A model generated the notes under the pieces. It searched no databases. It saw only the letters and a program-made list of their open reading frames with translations, and was not told the origin of the DNA. Of a DNA stretch of 64,000 nucleotides, positions 1 to 10,400 are shown one piece after another. The position numbers were made by a program, and so were the translations under genes. The DNA lies in NCBI RefSeq assembly GCF_000296465.1, contig NZ_JH815205.1:511109-575108 (forward strand). Reading direction: 5' to 3'. Numbering within the stretch: position 1 is the stretch's first letter; every line of letters begins with the position of its first letter. This DNA is from Barnesiella intestinihominis YIT 11860 (GTDB taxonomy: Bacteria; Bacteroidota; Bacteroidia; Bacteroidales; Barnesiellaceae).

Positions 1-700
1 CTGACTCCACAGGAGCCGACATATATACCTTCGCCAACAACATTTTTGCGGCCCAAATCGTAGGGATACGTCCATCGGCCGCTCTTTTTTCCGACAAGTA
101 AGTAAGAGATACCTTCAAATCATCTGTAATCATCTTGTAGACTTCTTGCAATTCTTTGCGCGGCCCCAACTGATTCTGGCCGTCTACGATATTGGGCAAT
201 GGTAATTTGCCCCAATATTGAGTCAACTCAAAAAGAATACATGCCCGATAAAAAGATATCTGTCCCAAGAACACCTTATACTGCTCGGCTTCATCGGCAG
301 AAGCAGATTTCAACAATCGATCGATATGCCATAACCCCTCACTTGCTTGCACAGCCACCGGCCAACGAATATTCCAAGCCTCTGCAATAGAAGTATTTTC
401 AGAATCATAATATCCGTCATATTTATCGAACGCCGCCTGCATAGCATTTGTCCTTACCTGATACTCACCCTGCTGAGCCTCATCGGTTCCTAAAATCGTG
501 TAAAAACCTTTCCGATTCACACGAGTCGCACGCCATTGATAGTACAGCCCATAAACAAAAGCTTGCACATTCTCTGGTTTTTCAAAAACCTGTTCGCTCG
601 ACAAACTGGTTTGCGGATCTTGCTTCAAAAAACCGTCTTCGCAAGACGATACAAAAATCGACAGAAGCAACGCTATAACGATATATCTATTAGTTTTCAT
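1..700 (-). CDS. SusD-like outer-membrane glycan-binding lipoprotein, partial (C-terminal part outside window)
   Basis: The reverse strand reads open from ATG at 698-700 to the window edge, giving about 233 residues of a protein that normally has 500-600. It starts MKTNRYIVIALLLSIFVSSC, a lipoprotein signal with a lipobox ending in Cys20, followed by EDGFLKQDP, the usual opening of SusD proteins. The helical N-terminal part with family-typical stretches such as QISFYRA and AAKMLLAKVYM is present. SusD proteins sit on the outer surface and close like a lid over the SusC pore, capturing oligosaccharides. The start codon is 19 bases after the stop of the SusC gene, so the two are cotranscribed. 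The family call is sure; the exact ligand cannot be read, but the neighbouring GH36 suggests alpha-galactosides. Confidence 0.93.
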   Translation of the reverse strand, partial: MKTNRYIVIALLLSIFVSSCEDGFLKQDPQTSLSSEQVFEKPENVQAFVYGLYYQWRATRVNRKGFYTILGTDEAQQGEYQVRTNAMQAAFDKYDGYYDSENTSIAEAWNIRWPVAVQASEGLWHIDRLLKSASADEAEQYKVFLGQISFYRACILFELTQYWGKLPLPNIVDGQNQLGPRKELQEVYKMITDDLKVSLTYLSEKRAADGRIPTIWAAKMLLAKVYMSAPVES

Positions 701-719
701 ATTCCTAACTTTTAATTTC

Positions 720-3700
720 TTAGAATGATATATTTAGACCGACAACATACATACGCGTATTGGGATACCAATCCCCGGTTTCAGGATCGAATCCTTTGTA
801 TTTCGTCGCAGTAAAGAGATTACTTCCCGTAAAATAGATGCGAAGATTGTCAAGGTAAATCTTATTGATCAATTTACGAGGGAACGTATAAGCCAACGTA
901 GCCGAACTTAACCGGAAGAACGAGGCATCTTGCAAACATAGGCTCGTACTGCCGTACCCAAATCCGCTAAACGCATGATAAGCTCTCGGTATCAATGTAT
1001 TCGTATTCTCCGGTGTCCAACGATTCAATATATCTTTATGAGCTGCACTTCTTCCATCACTGGTAACCAATGAATTATACAAGAAACTCGTTTTCTTGGC
1101 TCCATACGAATAATTCCCGACAAGCGTCAATTCCAAACCTTTCCAACTTACAGTCGTATGGATACCACCATAGAATTTAGGGTCTTTAACCCCCACGACC
1201 GTACGGTCCTTATCATTAATAATGCCGTTATGATCTCTATCCAACGGCAAAATATCTCCGGGTTGTGCCGTTCGAGAACCCAATTCGAGAGAGTTCACAT
1301 AATCCATATCCGACTCCTGTATAATCCGGTCGAACAGATACATATAAATCGTATTCAACGACTCACCCACAAACAAGTTACCCTCGGTCTGTATCTCGTT
1401 ATTCGACATACCACCTAATTTATAGATTTCCTGAGCCTGCCCGTCCAATTTGATAATCTTATTGCGATCGGCAGAAATATTAAATCCGATATTCCAATTC
1501 CAGTCCTTTGTACGAATAGGAGTGGCATTTATCGAAAATTCAATACCTCTATTCCGAAGCGTGCCTACATTGGCTAATTGATCAAGGTATCCCGAAGACG
1601 GCGACTTACTAATGGTCATCAACAAATCCTCGTTATCAATATGAAATAAATCGAGCGTAAAGCTCAAGCGATCGTTAAACATGCCATAGTCCAATCCCAC
1701 ATTAATTTGTTTCTGCTTTTCCCAGCGTAAATCGGGGTTACCATACCGTCCCCAGTTAATCAACGCACTCGTACCAAGAGTAGCTCTTACATCATAAAGC
1801 GTTTGGTAACCATAGTTGGGAATATTTTGATTACCAGCCAAACCATAGCCTACCCGAAGTCTTAGGTTATTAATGACATTCTGCGACTGCATGAACTCCT
1901 CTCCTGTAATATTCCACGAAGCAGATACCGAAGGGAAGAATCCCCATTTATTATTGGTTCCGAATTTAGATGAACCATCATAACGACCTGTAAACGTGAC
2001 ATAATAGCGACTATCGTATACATATCCCGCACGCAAGAATACAGAAGCCATAGAGTAAGTCCAAAAATCTGAATTAACGCCGAAATCCTCTTTCTTCGAA
2101 GCTCCGGCTATTGCCTTATATGAGAAAAAGTCATTACCAAAACCCTTCACATCAAGACTATTCCAATTTTGACTGTAATAAGACATATTAGCACCCAAAA
2201 CAGCCGATATCCTATGCTTCTCTTTAATTAATGTTTTGTATGAAACCGTGTTATCCCACTGCCAATTCAACATTTTATCCTTACGATGTTTAGCCTGCCC
2301 ATCGGCTGACGCTTTATAGGACTGTGTCGTTTCGGTAGAATAGTAGGTATAGTCTTCTTTACTCATATAATCAATAGAAAAGGTCGAACGTATATCAAGT
2401 CCTTTTATTGGATTGATATTGATAAAGTTAGAACTCATAAGACGAGCTTGATTCGCATCTCTGACCACATTCAAGTCCCTGATAGGATTATTATTGCTCT
2501 GGCTCTCTTCTGTGCCATATTTCATATACCAATATTCACCTGATATCGGTAACAGAGGATCTGCTCTAAGCGCCACAGGAAAAGTATTGTCATCTGCAAC
2601 AGGATGTCCCACCTGATAAACGAAGGTTGTATTAGTTCCTACCTTCAACCAAGGCTTTACCATCTGATCGAGATTGATTTTACCTGTGTAACGCTCATAG
2701 CTTACATTTTTCATTAAGCCCTCTTGCTGATTATAGTTAAAACTCATGAAGTAAGAACCCTTATCACCAGCTCCAGAAAAACTTACCGCATGATTTTGCT
2801 GATATGCATTTTGAGTAACCGCATCAAGCCAATTATACGTTTTTCCCGACAAGTAAGCCTCCATTTCATCTTCTGTAAAAATCGTATTAGGTGGAACCGT
2901 TGTCGATAAGAAATTATCCTTTATGTATTTTTCTCGTCGGGCAGGCGGTAAATTAGTCGTATTATTAAACTCATTGATATATGCCTCTACGCGGAGGTCA
3001 TGCAATTGAGAGCCATTGATCAATGGCATCTCTTTGCTGAAACTTTGCGAGCCATACCAACCGTCATAAGTAACACGAGCCTTACCTTTTTGCCCTTTTT
3101 TAGTGGTAATTACAACAACCCCATTTGCGCCGCGAGCTCCATAAATAGCAGTCGCCGAAGCATCCTTCAATACGTCGATAGTAGCTATATCATTGGGATT
3201 CAGCATCTCGAACCCTTGATCGACCAACAAACCGTCTATGACATAAATAGGAGAGGTTCCATACTGTATCGAGTTATTTCCCCGAATCTTAATGCTGGCA
3301 GCCTCTCCGGGTTTTGCACTATTCTGGATAAATACACCAGCAACTTTCCCTTGCAATGCAGTATTCAAATCGGCGGTAGGGATCTGTTGTAAGGTTTTAT
3401 CGGTCACCCTAGCGACCGATCCTGTCAAATCGCTTTTCTTCATGGAAGCACCTACAACGATTACCTCGTCCATCGCGATTCCCACAGGGTTCAATTCTAC
3501 TTGAATTTTGGCATTTCCTTTTACCCCATACTCCTGTTTCTCATATCCGATAAAAGAAAATTCAAGCACAGAACCCTTTTGAACGGTAATAGAGAACGCA
3601 CCGTCGATATTTGTCATTGCACCGATAGACGCTCCTTTTACCATTACATTAACACCCGGCAATAGTTCATCTGTTTGAGAATTTCGAACCGAACCCTCAA

Positions 3701-3779
3701 TTTTTACACTTTGTGCCATCGAACCGAACAACGGTAGGACACAAAGCAAAGTGATAAAACATAATTTCAACCTGTTCAT
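720..3779 (-). CDS. SusC-like TonB-dependent outer-membrane transporter
   Basis: This is a 1019-residue TonB-dependent receptor of the SusC/RagA type, which imports oligosaccharides across the outer membrane together with its SusD partner. A signal peptide ends near residue 22 (GSMAQ). A carboxypeptidase-D-like regulatory domain follows at about 26-100 (PGVNVMVKG, TNIDGAF), then the plug at about 110-235 with the family hallmarks IYVIDG, VLKDASATAIYGARGANGVVVITTKKG, then the barrel ending in an aromatic residue (LNISF). The N-terminal extension lacks an anti-sigma-interacting STN domain, so sigma/anti-sigma control is not indicated. It lies 41 bases after the GH36 gene and 19 before SusD. Length is normal for the family. 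Confidence 0.96.
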   Translation of the reverse strand: MNRLKLCFITLLCVLPLFGSMAQSVKIEGSVRNSQTDELLPGVNVMVKGASIGAMTNIDGAFSITVQKGSVLEFSFIGYEKQEYGVKGNAKIQVELNPVGIAMDEVIVVGASMKKSDLTGSVARVTDKTLQQIPTADLNTALQGKVAGVFIQNSAKPGEAASIKIRGNNSIQYGTSPIYVIDGLLVDQGFEMLNPNDIATIDVLKDASATAIYGARGANGVVVITTKKGQKGKARVTYDGWYGSQSFSKEMPLINGSQLHDLRVEAYINEFNNTTNLPPARREKYIKDNFLSTTVPPNTIFTEDEMEAYLSGKTYNWLDAVTQNAYQQNHAVSFSGAGDKGSYFMSFNYNQQEGLMKNVSYERYTGKINLDQMVKPWLKVGTNTTFVYQVGHPVADDNTFPVALRADPLLPISGEYWYMKYGTEESQSNNNPIRDLNVVRDANQARLMSSNFININPIKGLDIRSTFSIDYMSKEDYTYYSTETTQSYKASADGQAKHRKDKMLNWQWDNTVSYKTLIKEKHRISAVLGANMSYYSQNWNSLDVKGFGNDFFSYKAIAGASKKEDFGVNSDFWTYSMASVFLRAGYVYDSRYYVTFTGRYDGSSKFGTNNKWGFFPSVSASWNITGEEFMQSQNVINNLRLRVGYGLAGNQNIPNYGYQTLYDVRATLGTSALINWGRYGNPDLRWEKQKQINVGLDYGMFNDRLSFTLDLFHIDNEDLLMTISKSPSSGYLDQLANVGTLRNRGIEFSINATPIRTKDWNWNIGFNISADRNKIIKLDGQAQEIYKLGGMSNNEIQTEGNLFVGESLNTIYMYLFDRIIQESDMDYVNSLELGSRTAQPGDILPLDRDHNGIINDKDRTVVGVKDPKFYGGIHTTVSWKGLELTLVGNYSYGAKKTSFLYNSLVTSDGRSAAHKDILNRWTPENTNTLIPRAYHAFSGFGYGSTSLCLQDASFFRLSSATLAYTFPRKLINKIYLDNLRIYFTGSNLFTATKYKGFDPETGDWYPNTRMYVVGLNISF

Positions 3780-3820
3780 AATGTAAAATAATTAGTGTTA
3801 TTCATGCTATATATTTAGTT

Positions 3821-5998
3821 TTATTCAGCCGTAATGCGTATCACCTTACTATCGTATTCATTATACATCGTGAAGCGAAGGCCATATTTCATCAGATAGT
3901 CGCCCGAAAATACCTTTCCGTCCAACGGCGTAAACCACGAATATCCTTTGGTCTCTTTATTCAATTCCGTTACCCGATAATTTTTATCAGGGTCAAGACC
4001 TTCGAGAATCAAAGGTTGTGTATTCCCGTTGATACTTTTCTTCAAAAGATATGTGAACAATACAGCATCATTTTGGTCTTCGGTAACATACATCATAGCC
4101 GTACGTTTATTCTCATATGGAGAAAGTAGGCGATACAAATCACCGAACTGTACAATTGAGCGGATACTGTAATAGTCTTTAATCGCATTTTTCGAGAACT
4201 CTTTATCCTCGGGGGTCATATCTTTGGGTTGCAAATCCATACCCAATTTGGCAGACATCGCCACATCGAAACGGAACTTCAAGGGAACGATACGACCTGT
4301 GATGTGATTGGGAACAACCGATACGTGACTGGCTAGTGCCATAGAAGGGAAGAACTGAGTAGTCCCCCATTGTATAAAAATACGGTCGAGGGCATCGGTA
4401 TTATCACTAATCCAAAACTCATCGAAATAGGGAAGAGTCCCATAATCTATACGACCGCCTCCCCCAGAGCAGCACATCATAGAAACATCTTTATATTTGG
4501 CACGTACCCTATCGAGAACCGAGAATAATCCCCGCACATAACCGATCCAAAGATGAGACTGTTTCTCGGGGGATAAGAAATAAGAACCCGAATTCGTAAC
4601 AAAGCGATTACAATCCCATTTGATATAGGCAATACCGGGATTTTCGCTCAGCGTTTTATCTATCACCCCGAAAACAAAATCTTGCACTTTGGGATTAGAA
4701 AGATCGAGAATCAACTGATTACGACTTAAATCGAGCGGTCGATTCGGTTGCCCGATTACCCAATCGGGATGCTTTTCATACAATTCACTTTTGGGATTAA
4801 CCATTTCGGGTTCGAGCCATATACCGAATTTAATACCTTTTTTCTTCGACTCGTTCACCAAATAGCCCAACCCATGGGGAAGTTTCTTTTTGTTACAATC
4901 CCAGTCACCTAAACCGGCTTTGTCATTATCACGAGGATATTTATTAGCAAACCACCCGTCATCGAGCAAGAAAAGTTCGAATCCCATGTCTGCCGCATCC
5001 TTAATAATACCACTCAAAACCTCTTCATTAAAATTGAAGTAAGTTGCTTCCCAATTATTCAACAAAGTAGTTCTGGTCTTATCGCCCCGATATATACCAT
5101 ATTTTTTCGCCCATCGATGGAAACGTCTCGAAATGTCTCCTGTACCCTTAGACGAATAGGAATACAGCAAAGCCGGAGTTCTGAACACCTCCTTAGGATT
5201 AAGTATATATTGTGAAGCATAAGGATTAATTCCCGATATAATATGTAAATTCTCACGATGATCGACTTCGAATGAAAGACGATAGCTACCCGGCCATGCC
5301 AATGTTCCTCCTACGACCCGACCTGCCTTTTCCTGAGCTTTACCATCGAGTGAAAGATAAAAACAGGGATGCGAATGCTGATTGGAACGCACACCCAATT
5401 TCGATTCAAGATTTTTCACCCCTCTCGATAATTGAGTCTCGACCATGTTCATCTCCATTGCCCACTCACCACAGAATTGAGTGAGATGATAAGACGGTTC
5501 GTTGAAAAACAAGTGTGATGAAGCATAGTTATAAAGTGTCACCGGCTTTTTCTCGGTATGACTGATTTCGCTCCATTGCTCTATCACATCATTTTGAGCA
5601 TACGATTTGAAACAAAGTTTCACCGTGAACGGGAAATAACCATCTTTAAGCGTAATAATCGTTTGGGTTATATCATCGCTCAATTTATTTTGTTCCACAC
5701 CCTCGAAATAGAGTTCAGTAGAAGTATTTCCGTCACCATGCACTGCACGTAAAGCCGCTTCATTGACATAAGAGGTTCCGAAGGTAGGATAAGCCTCGGC
5801 TTTCGTAACCTGTGTTGCCTCTGCCTCTTTCGCATCTAAAAAAGATCCAAAATAGACTTGTCTCAGTTTTTTATCCTTATCTACTTTATAAATTAACGAG
5901 GTATTATCCGTATTTATGGATATCGTCTCCTCGGCATAAGTTGTTACTGCAAAACAAAGCAGCAAATAACACAGCATTTGTCTTCTAAGTGTTTTCAT
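3821..5998 (-). CDS. GH36 alpha-galactosidase
   Basis: The 725-residue protein matches family GH36 along its length: an N-terminal beta-sandwich, a TIM barrel from about 310, and a C-terminal beta domain. The barrel carries FLLDDGWF (344-350), WLEPEMV (394-400), the nucleophile motif IKWDCNR with Asp462, and the acid/base motif SDNTD with Asp532. CCSGGGGR (509-516) is the usual substrate-binding stretch before the acid/base. An N-terminal signal peptide of about 22 residues (ends TTYAEE) puts it in the periplasm. It would release terminal alpha-galactose from raffinose-type or galactomannan-type oligosaccharides. It lies 20 bases downstream of the symporter gene and upstream of SusC in one operon. 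Alpha-N-acetylgalactosaminidase activity occurs in GH36 relatives and cannot be excluded. Confidence 0.94.
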   Translation of the reverse strand: MKTLRRQMLCYLLLCFAVTTYAEETISINTDNTSLIYKVDKDKKLRQVYFGSFLDAKEAEATQVTKAEAYPTFGTSYVNEAALRAVHGDGNTSTELYFEGVEQNKLSDDITQTIITLKDGYFPFTVKLCFKSYAQNDVIEQWSEISHTEKKPVTLYNYASSHLFFNEPSYHLTQFCGEWAMEMNMVETQLSRGVKNLESKLGVRSNQHSHPCFYLSLDGKAQEKAGRVVGGTLAWPGSYRLSFEVDHRENLHIISGINPYASQYILNPKEVFRTPALLYSYSSKGTGDISRRFHRWAKKYGIYRGDKTRTTLLNNWEATYFNFNEEVLSGIIKDAADMGFELFLLDDGWFANKYPRDNDKAGLGDWDCNKKKLPHGLGYLVNESKKKGIKFGIWLEPEMVNPKSELYEKHPDWVIGQPNRPLDLSRNQLILDLSNPKVQDFVFGVIDKTLSENPGIAYIKWDCNRFVTNSGSYFLSPEKQSHLWIGYVRGLFSVLDRVRAKYKDVSMMCCSGGGGRIDYGTLPYFDEFWISDNTDALDRIFIQWGTTQFFPSMALASHVSVVPNHITGRIVPLKFRFDVAMSAKLGMDLQPKDMTPEDKEFSKNAIKDYYSIRSIVQFGDLYRLLSPYENKRTAMMYVTEDQNDAVLFTYLLKKSINGNTQPLILEGLDPDKNYRVTELNKETKGYSWFTPLDGKVFSGDYLMKYGLRFTMYNEYDSKVIRITAE

Positions 5999-6018
5999 GT
6001 CTAGTTGATTTTATCGCT

Positions 6019-7413
6019 TTATTTAACTAATTCTTTTTCAAGATCTTCAAGTGATTTACCCTTTGTTTCGGGAATATATTTGAGTGTAAAGAGGAATCCC
6101 AATAGGCAAATAAAGGTGTAAAGCAGGAATGTTCCCCCTGTTCCTAATCCCGAATTGAGGAATGGGAAGGTGTAGGTCAATAAGAAACTAGCTACCCACA
6201 ACGCGCCTGTACAAACCGCCATAGCAACCCCACGCACGGCATTGGGAAATATCTCTGAAAGCAACACCCATGCAATAGGACCTAATGACATGGCATACAA
6301 TCCTATCGCACACACAACCAGTATAATCATGAATATACCGCTTGCATGAACGAAATAACACCATGCCAGAATGCTATAAATAAATAATAAACCGCCAGAG
6401 CCTATCAGTACCAATTTTTTACGACCGAGCTTCTCTACCGTAAAAATAGCCACGAATGTAAATATAAGATTGGCGATGCCTGTAACAACGATATTCATCA
6501 AAATATCGGATACACCATAACCTGCCGCTTGAAATATCTCTTGTGCATAGTTAAATATGACATTGATTCCGCACCATTGCTGAAATACGGCAATAACCAA
6601 CCCTATGGATAGCACAAGACGCATTTTTTTCGAAAATAGCTGTTTGACCGCTCCCTTACCATGTTTCTTCGCTTCTGCATCCGATTCGCGATAACCGGCA
6701 CACTCAGCCAATGCATATTCTCGATTGCCTATCCGTTCCAATGCAATCATGGCCTGACGCTCATTTCCTTTTTGAATCAGCCAACGAGGGCTTTCAGGAA
6801 TAAAAAAGACTAAAACAAAAAAGAGGAACGAAGGAAAACAGACCGCATAAAACATCCATCGCCACCCCATTGTTCCATTCCAAGAGGCTGCAATATCCGC
6901 TACGGTAGCATCAGGAGCGACTGATTCTGCGATAAGCATATTGACGATTTGAGCTGACAATATCCCCAGCACAGTAGTTAACTGATTGAGTGAAACCAGC
7001 TTGCCCCTCACACTTCTCGGTGCAATCTCGGCTATATACATAGGAGAGACATCGGCTGCGAGCCCAATAGCTATTCCTCCGATAAAACGCGATATGACAA
7101 AAATCACAAAATAATCCGCCATGCCGGTACTTAGCGAAGAAAAAAAGAATACCAAAGCCGCAACTATCAACAGACGTTTCCGTCCATATTTATCGGCCAG
7201 TACCCCTGCTATCATAGCTCCTACAAGACACCCCAGCAGAGCCACACTCATCGCCACGGCCCGCATCGTGTTATCATCGGTAATTCCAAAATACGGTTCA
7301 TAAAACGGCTTCGCCCCGCCTATTACTACCCAGTCGTAACCGAATAACAATCCGCCCATTGCGGATACAAGGCATATAAAATAGACAAAACCTTTCTTAT
7401 ATTGTGCATTCAT
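6019..7413 (-). CDS. MFS sugar:proton symporter (sugar porter family, XylE-like)
   Basis: A 464-residue inner-membrane protein with about 12 membrane helices. Sugar-porter signatures are all present: LFGYDWVVIGG in helix 1, ADKYGRKRLL in the first cytoplasmic loop, RFIGGIAIGLAADVSPMYIAE, PESPRWL before the central loop, the second GRKK motif (VEKLGRKKLVL), and PETKGKSLEDLE near the C-terminus. These proteins import monosaccharides such as xylose, galactose or glucose with a proton. Its place between the GH36 enzyme and a mutarotase-like cytoplasmic protein suggests it takes up the galactose or other sugar released in the periplasm. The exact sugar is inferred from context only. It starts 28 bases after the stop of the DUF5107 gene. 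Confidence 0.92.
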   Translation of the reverse strand: MNAQYKKGFVYFICLVSAMGGLLFGYDWVVIGGAKPFYEPYFGITDDNTMRAVAMSVALLGCLVGAMIAGVLADKYGRKRLLIVAALVFFFSSLSTGMADYFVIFVISRFIGGIAIGLAADVSPMYIAEIAPRSVRGKLVSLNQLTTVLGILSAQIVNMLIAESVAPDATVADIAASWNGTMGWRWMFYAVCFPSFLFFVLVFFIPESPRWLIQKGNERQAMIALERIGNREYALAECAGYRESDAEAKKHGKGAVKQLFSKKMRLVLSIGLVIAVFQQWCGINVIFNYAQEIFQAAGYGVSDILMNIVVTGIANLIFTFVAIFTVEKLGRKKLVLIGSGGLLFIYSILAWCYFVHASGIFMIILVVCAIGLYAMSLGPIAWVLLSEIFPNAVRGVAMAVCTGALWVASFLLTYTFPFLNSGLGTGGTFLLYTFICLLGFLFTLKYIPETKGKSLEDLEKELVK

Positions 7414-7441
7414 GTGTATAAATTTTAAGAGTCAGTTTCTT

Positions 7442-10400
7442 TCACAGCACATTCAATCCTTGATGGTTGATATCGAGCTCTCTCACTTTTCCGAGAAATC
7501 TTTCTGCTGTCTTTCTATCGTTCAAGCCCAAATATCCAAGCCCCATCACCAAATTACAATGTATCTGGTTGCGCAGATTGAGATCGTCCTCCCAAATCAA
7601 CAAATCGGGTAGAGAAACAGCAAAGTAATCGATTTTCACATGGTCGAAGAGATGCTGTTCCCCATGATTGATAAGCTTATTGAAACGGCTTCGAGCTTTC
7701 TTTTCGTCTCCCAACTTACGCCAAGCAAGTCCTTGATAATATATCTTGTCAGGTTGTTGGTCGTTATAGAAGAATGCAATCGCAGGTTCGGCTGAACCGA
7801 CCGTAGCCTTTCTAAAATAAAGTTCGGCATTTTCCTTATCACCCAATCCTTCATAGGCACAACCCATAAAATAATGTATATCGTTTTCTTCGGCCCCCGC
7901 GAGTTTTCCTTCTCCAAGATTGAAAGGATAGTATTCTGTCTCTCTAAGTAAATCGATAGCATCTTGATAACGTTTTTCGGCAATTGCCTTTTTCGCCAAT
8001 TCAATGCGGCAGATTATATACTGTCCAGAAATCTTACCCTCTCCGCCTTCCCACGGATGGAATTTTCTCGAAGCAATCAAAGATTTGGCTTTTTCATACT
8101 CGCCCAATTGATTATATAAGGTAACACGCTCTACACTAAGGTCGTCGCGTCTCTCCACCAAATCGAGATGCTTTTCAAGGAATGCCAAACGTTCTTTATG
8201 CGGACGACGCAACTTCTTATAGAGTTGATCCAATTCCATCAAAATGCGATCGTCGTTCGTATCGAGAGCAAACGCTTTTTCAAGACAAGCCAACGCATCT
8301 TCTTTCCTGTTGCGTTTGTTGTAATATCCCAATGCAAGATTACGCAAAACAGTAGGGAATTGATCGTCAAGTTCTACCGAACGTTCCCAACAAGCGATAG
8401 CTTCATCGTGCTGACGAGCTCCATACCAAAAGTTTCCAAGATAATACCATGCTTTGGAATCATTCGGTTGCAATCTATTTGCATCTTGCAGCATAAGAAC
8501 TTCTTCCAATTTATTAGGGAAACAATAGTCGGGAGCCATCTGAGACGCTTTCTTGTAATAATCGATAGCTTTAAGCACATCGTCCGATTTCGATGCAAAG
8601 TAACCAAGTGCATAATAAACCATCGGATATACTATTCCATCGTTTTTGTTTACCCACAAAAGGAGAAGTCGCTCAGCTTCCGCATAAAGTCCGGCATTGG
8701 CAAAATCCAACGCATACTCGATATAAGAATGTACCGATGTCGTCTCGTTCATCAAAGCCATCATCTCGTCGAGAGCTTGTTGCGCAGATTCCCCACCAAG
8801 CAAATAAAGCTCGAATCGGCATCCCATATTAAACTTATCTATCGAGAGAGACTCTGCTATGAGCGTAGCCGCAGCTTCTTTTTTACCCAATTTGCGAAGA
8901 ATACTTGCTTTCAACTGACGTGCTTTATGATTGTGCCAGTTACGCACCAATGAACGATCGATATGTTCGAGAGCTTTCTCGAAATCATTTCTAATACAAT
9001 CAATTTGGGCAAGAGCGTAATATGCGGAATCTTGTTGGGCAGCACCCCAAGTCGCTTTAAAAAAAGCATCATAAGCTTCGTCAAACTTACCTTGCATTTT
9101 AAGACTCCAACCCAAATTGTAATGAGGTTCTCCGTCAATCGGGTTGGGATTGCGTTCTATCAATGTGGCGATGGCAGCCTCAAAATAAGATTGAGCTTTT
9201 GCAAACTGGCCTCTACGCATCAAGAACAACCCCATGGCATTATTACAACGCACATCACCCGGTTCACGAGACAAAGCCTCCATATAGTAATCGGTAGGAT
9301 TATACGTAGCATGACGATACTGTTCCAAATGTAACCCGGTCAGATACAATTGTTCTATGCTTGCGATATCTTTGGGATCTTTGGCTGCTTTCGCAGGATC
9401 GGGGATAGGTTTGATTTCCTTTTTTTCGGCCTCGTATTCTACCAACACCTTACCATTATTATCGTATACGCATAACTTTAAAGAATCAAATTCGACACCA
9501 TTTAAAGCGAACGATTCTTTTACCGGTTCGGCAGGAGACATGTCGTGAATGCTGTCCAAATAGACTTTTCCACCGCATGTCACCAGAATTCTCACACTTT
9601 TATATATACTTGTCGTGTAGAGGATTACTTCTCCTTTATCCTCATTCTTTTTTAGTGTAACAATCGCCTCTTTTGTCGCATTTTTCACCATACCGACAGC
9701 ACTGTAAGGCATGAAATATTGCTTCCACTCTTTCTCCTCATACGGTTGCAACCATGTAAAATCGGGCTGATTATCACAATACATACCCGTCATAAGTTCT
9801 ATATAAGGGCCATCTTCATCGGTCAAGTTTCTATCCCATGCCTGTCCGAAATCCCCACACCCCCATGTCCATTGCTTCTTACCCGCATTGACATGATGAT
9901 CGGCCACATGCAACAGTCCGGCCTCTACGTTTTCCTCGTATCCTCCCACAAAATCATACTTGGAATTGATTGCCATATAAGAGGTAGGAACCGGAATATT
10001 TTTATACTTCGAAATATCCACACCCGAAGAATAATCCTGTTTATAGTAAACTCCGGTAGCAATAGGGAAACTCGATACCGCACGTTTACCATGGTCAAAC
10101 ACGGCATTCACATCGGGCGGAAACACCGAATAATAATCCTTATGGACTACAACCGCAGGATTCGCCCACCACAAGAACGTTTGCGGTAACGAGGTGCGAT
10201 TATATACTTTCGCTTTTATTTCAAGATATGCTTTTCCCGGATATAGGGTAAACCCAGCCATTCCTTTTGTGCGAAACATTCGTTCCACCTCAGAACACCA
10301 CACCGTAACACTTCCATCAGGAAATTCCTCTATCGTACATTCCGTTGGCAAATATGTCGAAGGACGGTGATGTTGAGGCCAGTTAAATTCGATACCACCC

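Noticed and set aside
8168-8953. Long antisense open frame inside the DUF5107/TPR gene
   Set aside because: Shadow of a well-supported gene; no motif or plausible start signals.
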